Of a DNA stretch of 20,546 nucleotides, positions 15,451 through 20,546 are shown piece after piece. Source of the stretch: Chitinophaga pinensis (GTDB taxonomy: Bacteria > Bacteroidota > Bacteroidia > Flavobacteriales > Flavobacteriaceae). Numbering within the stretch: the stretch's first letter is position 1; every line of letters begins with the position of its first letter. The notes beneath the pieces are model-generated. The model was not told the origin of the DNA. It did no database searches and saw only the letters and a list, made by a program, of their open reading frames with translations. The translations under genes and the position numbers were made by a program. The stretch covers positions 1 through 20,546 of the forward strand of contig CALPNL020000012.1 in the NCBI GenBank assembly GCA_943324925.2. Direction: 5' to 3'.

Positions 15451-16350
15451 ATGTCAATTGAAGTTGTAAATATATCAAAAAGTTATGGCGATCAGAAAGC
15501 ACTGGACGCCGTTTCCTTCTCGGTTAAAAAAGGAGAGATTGTTGGTTTTTTAGGTCCAAATGGCGCTGGAAAATCTACTTTGATGAAAATATTAACTACT
15601 TACATCACTGCCGATCAAGGAAGTGCAGCCGTAAATGGATTTGATGTAAATTCCAACCAAAAAGCAGTTCAAATGTCTGTAGGTTATTTGCCTGAGCACA
15701 ATCCATTATATTTAGATTTGTATGTAAGAGAATATTTGGCTTTCAATGCCGATGTTTTTAAAGTTGAAAAATCAAGAATAAATGACGTAATAGAATTAAC
15801 TGGATTAACTTCTGAAAGTCATAAAAAAATTGGTCAATTGTCCAAAGGATATCGTCAAAGAGTAGGTTTAGCCAATGCGCTTTTACACAATCCTGATGTT
15901 TTAATCTTAGATGAACCCACTACCGGTTTGGATCCAAATCAATTGGTAGAGATTAGAAATGTGATAAAAAATGTTGGCAAAGACAAAACGGTATTCTTGT
16001 CAACACACATTATGCAAGAGGTTGAGGCCATTTGCGATCGCGTAATCATTATCAATAATGGTAAAATTGTTACCGATAAAAAATTGGATAAATTAATATC
16101 CTCCGACAAAGAACAAGTTATTGAAGTTGAATTTGATTACAAAATCGAAGAACAAGCAATTGCCAAAATTCCACATTTAAAATCCTATAAAAATATTCAT
16201 GATGGGATTTGGGAATTGACTTTTATTTCTGAAACCGACATGCGCCCAGTTGTTTTTGATTTTGCTAATGAAAACGGATTGAAAACACTTCAATTGAATC
16301 AAAAGAATAAAAACCTAGAAGCCATTTTTAGAGAAATAACCAAAAAATAA
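15451..16350 (+). CDS. gldA: Gliding-motility ABC transporter ATP-binding subunit GldA
   Basis: ATPase subunit of the GldA-GldF-GldG transporter required for gliding in Flavobacterium. Of 299 residues, about 1-220 form the ABC domain: Walker A GPNGAGKST (35-43), Q-loop position occupied by E82 (YLPEHNPLY), signature LSKGYRQRV (130-138), Walker B LILDEP (151-156), D-loop GLDP and switch H186. The following 80 residues are the C-terminal extension common to ABC-2 exporter ATPases. The near-identity I recall with GldA (for example the stretch from YLPEHNPLY to EYLAFNAD) supports the name over a generic exporter ATPase. An upstream TTG start at 15433 would lie inside the promoter -7 element, so the ATG is chosen. 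It is the only plus-strand gene. gldF and gldG are not in the window. Confidence 0.88.
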   Translation: MSIEVVNISKSYGDQKALDAVSFSVKKGEIVGFLGPNGAGKSTLMKILTTYITADQGSAAVNGFDVNSNQKAVQMSVGYLPEHNPLYLDLYVREYLAFNADVFKVEKSRINDVIELTGLTSESHKKIGQLSKGYRQRVGLANALLHNPDVLILDEPTTGLDPNQLVEIRNVIKNVGKDKTVFLSTHIMQEVEAICDRVIIINNGKIVTDKKLDKLISSDKEQVIEVEFDYKIEEQAIAKIPHLKSYKNIHDGIWELTFISETDMRPVVFDFANENGLKTLQLNQKNKNLEAIFREITKK

Positions 16351-16356
16351 ATTTTC

Positions 16357-17313
16357 TTAAAACACTGCCTTAGCAATTTGGCGAATATTCTCTGATTTTC
16401 CCATTGAATAATAATGTAAAACAGGTACACCTGCTTGTTTTAATTCCAATGATTGTTGGATTGCCCATTCAATTCCCACCGCTTTTACCTCAGCTGCAGA
16501 AGTGCATTTTTCAATGGCAGTAATTAAATCTTCCGGTAAATCAACACGGAATATTTGCGGCAATAATTGCATGTGTTTCTTTACGGCAATTGGTTTTATC
16601 CCTGGAATAATAGGTATTGTAATTCCCATTGCTCTGGCTTTTTCAACAAATTCAAAGTATTTAGAATTGTCAAAAAACATTTGGGTAACCACATAATCAG
16701 CTCCTGCATCTACTTTTTCCTTTAATCTTTTTAAATCCGACTGAAGTGATGGTGATTCCAAGTGTTTTTCTGGATAACCGGCCACGCCAATACAAAAATC
16801 TGATTTATTATCTACATCAATTAAATCATGTAAATATTGACCATTATTTAATCGTTTAATTTGTTTCACTAAATCGACAGCGTAATTATTTCCCCCATTT
16901 TTAGGCATAAAATATTTTTCCTCTTTCATCGCATCACCACGTAACGCCATCACATTATCAATTCCTAAATAGTGGCAATCAACTAATAAATACTCTGTTT
17001 CTTCTTTAGTAAATCCGCCACAAAGCACATGAGGAATAGTATCTACATTGTATTTATGTTTTATGGAAGCACAAATTCCAAGAGTTCCAGGACGCATTCT
17101 GGTTAGTTTTTTATCTAATAATCCGTTTCCTTTATCGATATAAACAAACTCTTCTCTTGAAGTAGTTACATCAATAAATGGAGGATTAAATTCCATTAAT
17201 GGGTCGATATTGTCATATAATTCTTGGATACTTTTCCCCTTTTGAGGTGGTATAATTTCAAAAGAAAATAAAGTATTCCCTTTCGCTTTTTCAATGTGTT
17301 TTGTTACTTTCAT
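16357..17313 (-). CDS. metF: 5,10-methylenetetrahydrofolate reductase
   Basis: Reduces methylene-THF to 5-methyl-THF, the methyl donor for MetH. It is a 318-residue FAD-binding TIM barrel. FEIIPP (18-23) holds the catalytic Glu, and NVMALRGD and YVVTQMFFD match the folate/FAD-binding strands of the family. The ATG lies 11 bp after the metH stop, so the two are co-transcribed and work in sequence. Its stop codon is only 6 bp from the oppositely directed gldA, and no terminator hairpin is visible between them. Confidence 0.96.
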   Translation of the reverse strand: MKVTKHIEKAKGNTLFSFEIIPPQKGKSIQELYDNIDPLMEFNPPFIDVTTSREEFVYIDKGNGLLDKKLTRMRPGTLGICASIKHKYNVDTIPHVLCGGFTKEETEYLLVDCHYLGIDNVMALRGDAMKEEKYFMPKNGGNNYAVDLVKQIKRLNNGQYLHDLIDVDNKSDFCIGVAGYPEKHLESPSLQSDLKRLKEKVDAGADYVVTQMFFDNSKYFEFVEKARAMGITIPIIPGIKPIAVKKHMQLLPQIFRVDLPEDLITAIEKCTSAAEVKAVGIEWAIQQSLELKQAGVPVLHYYSMGKSENIRQIAKAVF

Positions 17314-17324
17314 TTGTATATTTA

Positions 17325-20003
17325 TTAATCAGCAATATTTGGATTTAACCATTTTGTTGCTACTTCTGTTGAAATATTTCTACGTTTTGAATAATCTATA
17401 ACCTGATCTTCTTTGATTTTTCCAAGACCAAAATACTTACTTTCAGGATTGCCAAAATAATATCCAGAAACCGATGAAGCTGGCCACATGGCCATGCTCT
17501 CCGTTAATTTTACTCCTATTTCTAGTTCTACATTTAGTAATTTCCAAATAGTAGGTTTCTCCAAATGATCTGGACACGCTGGATAACCTGGCGCTGGCCT
17601 TATTCCTTTGTATTTCTCCTCTATTAAATCATCCGGTGATAAAACCTCATCGGAAGCATAACCCCAGATTTCTTTTCTCACTTTTTCATGTAGATATTCT
17701 GCAAAAGCCTCCGCCAATCGATCTGCAAGCGCTTTGACCATGATAGAATTATAATCGTCTAAATTCGTTTCAAATTCCGAAGCCCATTCATCAACTCCAA
17801 AACCTGTGGTGACACAAAAAGCACCCATATAATCTATTTTTCCAGAATCTTTTGGGGCAATAAAATCGGCTAAGGCAATATTTGGAGCTCCAGCTGTTTT
17901 TTGAGATTGCTGACGTAAGGTTAGAAAGGTTGATGATTGTTTGCTATTAGTTGGTGAAACCAAAATATCATCATCGTTAACTTGATTGGCAGGGAAAATT
18001 CCGTAAATGCCTTTAGCAGCTAACTTCTTTTCTTTCAAAATAATTTTTAGCATTTCTTGAGCATCTGCAAAAACAGAAGTTGCTTGTTCTCCAACTACCT
18101 CATCTGTTAAAATGGCTGGGTATTTTCCAAACAATTCCCATGTTCTAAAAAACGGTGTCCAATCGATGTAAGGAACCAATTCATCTAAATCGACTTCTAT
18201 GGTTTTTGTTCCAATAAAATTAGGTTGGAAAGGGGTGTAATTTTCCCAATCTAATTTTAATTTATTGGCACGTGCTTGTTCGATAGTTAGAAAATTTTTA
18301 TCTCGACTTCTATTCAAATATCCTTCTCTCAACTCATCGTATTCCGAACGAATATCGCTAGTGTATTTTAAATTGGATTCGTCATTCAATAAATTTCCTG
18401 CTACGGTAACGGCTCTTGAAGCATCATTAACATGAACTACTGTACTCGAATATTGTGGGGCAATTTTAACTGCAGTATGCGCTCGAGAAGTGGTTGCTCC
18501 TCCAATCATGATTGGAATTTTTACCTTTAACCTCTCCAATTCTTTAGCCAAATAAACCATTTCATCTAAGGATGGAGTGATTAATCCGCTTAAACCTATG
18601 ATATCGACGTTGTGCTCAATTGCAGCAGCGATAATTTTCTCTGGCGCTACCATCACCCCTAAATCGATGATTTCATAATTATTACAACCTAAAACAACTG
18701 AAACAATGTTTTTTCCAATATCGTGAACATCGCCTTTTACTGTTGCCATTAAAATTTTTCCAGCCCCTTGCTTGTCACCAACTTGCTTGCTAGCTTCGAT
18801 GTAAGGAAGTAAATAAGCAACTGCTTTTTTCATTACACGTGCTGATTTTACTACTTGTGGCAAGAACATTTTCCCACTCCCAAATAAATCCCCAACAACG
18901 TTCATTCCTGCCATTAAATTGATTTCAATAACATCAATTGGTTTGGAAGCGGCGAGTCTGGCTTCTTCAATATCTTGGTCGATAAATTCATCTATCCCTT
19001 TAACTAATGAATGTGTTAATCGCTCTTGAATAGAACCCGAGCGCCATTCTTGAACTGCTTTTTCATTATTCTTAGAATCTCCTTTTACATTTTCAGCAAA
19101 ATCCAGTAATCTTTCAGTGGCATCTTCTCTTCGGTTTAGAAGAACATCTTCAACATGTTCTAATAAATCTTTTGGAATTTCATCATAAATAGTTAGCATT
19201 TCAGGATTAACAATTCCCATAGTCATACCATTATTAATGGCATGATATAAAAACACCGAATGCATCGCTTCACGAACGGTATCATTACCTCTAAACGAAA
19301 AGGAAACGTTACTTACACCCCCACTTACATGCGCATGAGGTAAATTTTCTTTAATCCATTTTGTAGCTCTAAAAAAATCTAACGCATTCAGTTTGTGCTC
19401 GTCCATTCCGGTAGCCACAGGAAAAATATTAGGGTCAAAAATGATGTCTTGCGGAGGAAAACCAACTTCATTTACTAATATATCATACGACCTTTTACAA
19501 ATTTCGATTCGCCTTTCATAATTATCCGCTTGACCCACCTCATCGAAGGCCATGATGATAACTGCCGCTCCATATTTTTTAATCAATTTTGCATGATGGA
19601 TAAAACGTTCTTCGCCTTCTTTTAAGGAAATTGAATTGACTACACTTTTCCCTTGCGCTACTTTTAAACCGGCTTCAATAATTTCCCACTTTGAACTATC
19701 AATCATCAATGGAACGCGAGAAATATCGGGTTCGGAGGCAATTAAATTTAAGAATGTAGTCATTGCATAAACGCCATCAAGCATTCCTTCATCCATATTA
19801 ACATCGATGATTTGTGCTCCTCCTTCCACTTGCTCTTTGGCAATAGAAAGTGCTTCCTCGTATTTCTCCTCTTTTATTAATCGAAGGAATTTTCGTGAAC
19901 CCGTTACATTCGTCCTCTCACCAACATTAACAAAATTGGTATTAGGTGTAATTACTAATGGTTCAAGACCTGATAACTTCAAGTAGTTGTTGGTATTTGA
20001 CAT
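17325..20003 (-). CDS. metH: Methionine synthase, B12-dependent, lacking the homocysteine domain (MetH C-terminal part)
   Basis: Carries the pterin, cobalamin and reactivation modules of MetH in 892 residues, against about 1,230 for the full-length enzyme. In order: pterin-binding (methyl-THF) domain, about 15-290 (NVGERTNVTGSRKF, VNMDEGMLD, LMIDSSKW); B12 cap helices, about 320-405; cobalamin-binding Rossmann domain with DVHDIGKN (425-432, cobalt ligand H427) and SGLI (472-475); and SAM-dependent activation domain in the last 330 residues, with RPAPGY (802-807). The start at 20003 leads directly into the pterin domain. The missing homocysteine-binding module is encoded by the gene 102 bp upstream, so this is a natural split and not a truncation. 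metF follows after 11 bp. Confidence 0.96.
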   Translation of the reverse strand: MSNTNNYLKLSGLEPLVITPNTNFVNVGERTNVTGSRKFLRLIKEEKYEEALSIAKEQVEGGAQIIDVNMDEGMLDGVYAMTTFLNLIASEPDISRVPLMIDSSKWEIIEAGLKVAQGKSVVNSISLKEGEERFIHHAKLIKKYGAAVIIMAFDEVGQADNYERRIEICKRSYDILVNEVGFPPQDIIFDPNIFPVATGMDEHKLNALDFFRATKWIKENLPHAHVSGGVSNVSFSFRGNDTVREAMHSVFLYHAINNGMTMGIVNPEMLTIYDEIPKDLLEHVEDVLLNRREDATERLLDFAENVKGDSKNNEKAVQEWRSGSIQERLTHSLVKGIDEFIDQDIEEARLAASKPIDVIEINLMAGMNVVGDLFGSGKMFLPQVVKSARVMKKAVAYLLPYIEASKQVGDKQGAGKILMATVKGDVHDIGKNIVSVVLGCNNYEIIDLGVMVAPEKIIAAAIEHNVDIIGLSGLITPSLDEMVYLAKELERLKVKIPIMIGGATTSRAHTAVKIAPQYSSTVVHVNDASRAVTVAGNLLNDESNLKYTSDIRSEYDELREGYLNRSRDKNFLTIEQARANKLKLDWENYTPFQPNFIGTKTIEVDLDELVPYIDWTPFFRTWELFGKYPAILTDEVVGEQATSVFADAQEMLKIILKEKKLAAKGIYGIFPANQVNDDDILVSPTNSKQSSTFLTLRQQSQKTAGAPNIALADFIAPKDSGKIDYMGAFCVTTGFGVDEWASEFETNLDDYNSIMVKALADRLAEAFAEYLHEKVRKEIWGYASDEVLSPDDLIEEKYKGIRPAPGYPACPDHLEKPTIWKLLNVELEIGVKLTESMAMWPASSVSGYYFGNPESKYFGLGKIKEDQVIDYSKRRNISTEVATKWLNPNIAD

Positions 20004-20017
20004 ATACTTTTTTTAAT

Positions 20018-20044
20018 CCTGCAGGGTTTTCAAAACCTTGTAGG
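20018..20044. repeat. Degenerate palindromic repeat, copy A
   Basis: Arms 20018-20030 and 20032-20044 (13 bp each, single central base) match except for two positions that are G-U in plus-strand RNA and A-C in the sense (minus) transcript. The core CCTGCAGGGTTTT is repeated with one change in copy B, 54 bp away. Confidence 0.6.
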
Positions 20045-20071
20045 TTTGAACTCATTCTCATTTTTTATAAT

Positions 20072-20098
20072 CCTGCATGGTTTTGAAAACCTAGCAAG
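20072..20098. repeat. Degenerate palindromic repeat, copy B
   Basis: The left arm CCTGCATGGTTTT (20072-20084) differs from copy A at one base. The right arm AAAACCTAGCAAG (20086-20098) leaves three mismatches in the palindrome. Flanking TAATCCTGCA and AAAACCT are shared with copy A. Together they resemble the short intergenic palindromes (AACCTTGCAGG type) that I recall as abundant in Flavobacterium genomes. Confidence 0.55.
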
Positions 20099-20105
20099 AT
20101 AGTTG

Positions 20106-20546
20106 TTAAACTTTCCTTGGTTTATAATTCTTCGCCACTTCGGCAATTAATTTAATGTGGTCTGGATTAGTTCCGCAACATCCACCAATAATATTGATTA
20201 AATTCTCGTCCAAATACTCTTTAATTTGCGCTTGCATTTCAGCGGGTGTTTCATCGTATTGCCCGAAAGCATTAGGCAATCCTGCATTGGGATGCGCCGA
20301 AATATTAAATGAGGTATTATGAGATAATTGTTTCAAATACGGTTTTAGTTGTTTGGCTCCAAGGGCACAATTAAATCCTACACTCAACAATGGAATATGA
20401 GAAATTGAAATCAAAAATGCTTCCACCGTTTGTCCTGAAAGTGTTCTTCCAGAAGCATCCGTAATGGTACCTGAAACCATAATTGGAATATCGATTTTGC
20501 GTTCTTCTTTGACCTCTTCAATGGCAAAAAGTGCAGCTTTAGCATT
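20106..20546 (-). CDS. Homocysteine S-methyltransferase (detached MetH N-terminal domain), partial
   Basis: The C-terminal 146 residues of a protein whose start lies beyond the right edge. They form the Zn-dependent, homocysteine-binding barrel. All three zinc ligands are visible: the Cys in VGFNCALGA and the Cys pair in GGCCGT near the end. FNISAHPNAGLPNAFGQYDETP is also typical of MetH domain 1. Internal Met codons in the visible part are not starts, since the frame continues upstream with homologous sequence (NAKAALFAIEEVK). It should deliver activated homocysteine to the separate MetH encoded next. A free-standing BHMT/MmuM-type enzyme is less likely given the neighbour. Confidence 0.92.
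   Translation of the reverse strand, partial: NAKAALFAIEEVKEERKIDIPIMVSGTITDASGRTLSGQTVEAFLISISHIPLLSVGFNCALGAKQLKPYLKQLSHNTSFNISAHPNAGLPNAFGQYDETPAEMQAQIKEYLDENLINIIGGCCGTNPDHIKLIAEVAKNYKPRKV

Noticed and set aside
20004..20105. SAM or cobalamin riboswitch in the gap between the metH parts
   Set aside because: The 102 bp hold two simple palindromes and no multi-helix junction or recognised core. A riboswitch for this operon would be expected upstream of the first gene, outside the window.

Overview
The window comes from an AT-rich chromosome of a member of the Bacteroidetes, almost certainly the class Flavobacteriia. The evidence is a gldA gliding-motility gene, -7 elements of the TAnnTTTG type, start codons without Shine-Dalgarno sequences, signal peptides ending in A-Q or S-Q, a DAHP synthase fused at its C-terminus to chorismate mutase, and a methionine synthase split into two genes. 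Every gene except gldA lies on the minus strand, so transcription mostly runs from right to left. I see no IS element, phage gene, CRISPR array, tRNA or rRNA. This is core chromosome, mostly metabolic and housekeeping.

Layout from right to left, in the direction of transcription. 20546-16357 is a methionine/one-carbon cluster: the end of a homocysteine methyltransferase gene (the detached N-terminal domain of MetH), the remainder of MetH, then metF. A 102-bp gap holding two copies of a degenerate palindrome separates the two MetH halves. gldA (15451-16350, plus strand) faces metF tail to tail with 6 bp between them. It diverges from the next cluster across a 189-bp promoter region.

15261-7125 looks like one long operon with gaps of 54 bp or less: DAHP synthase/chorismate mutase, rsgA, dtd, two paralogous secreted DUF3857/transglutaminase-like proteins, a MazG-type pyrophosphohydrolase and aroA (EPSP synthase). 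The first and last genes are shikimate-pathway enzymes. The genes between them concern ribosome assembly, tRNA proofreading, nucleotide clean-up and the envelope. Next come queA with its own good promoter and a terminator, and kynU with a distal terminator.

4200-1769 holds an ammonium transporter (amt) followed by an outer-membrane beta-barrel porin. A strong hairpin lies between them and a terminator follows. This pair may form a two-membrane nitrogen uptake unit. 1570-1 is the N-terminal part of an outer-membrane protein with a POTRA-like domain, cut by the window edge.

The observations most worth following are the tandem DUF3857 pair, in which one paralogue keeps the transglutaminase Cys/His and the other has lost both; the amt-porin unit with its intergenic hairpin and regularly spaced upstream octamers; and the palindromic repeats between the split metH genes. 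None of these is clearly a new system.
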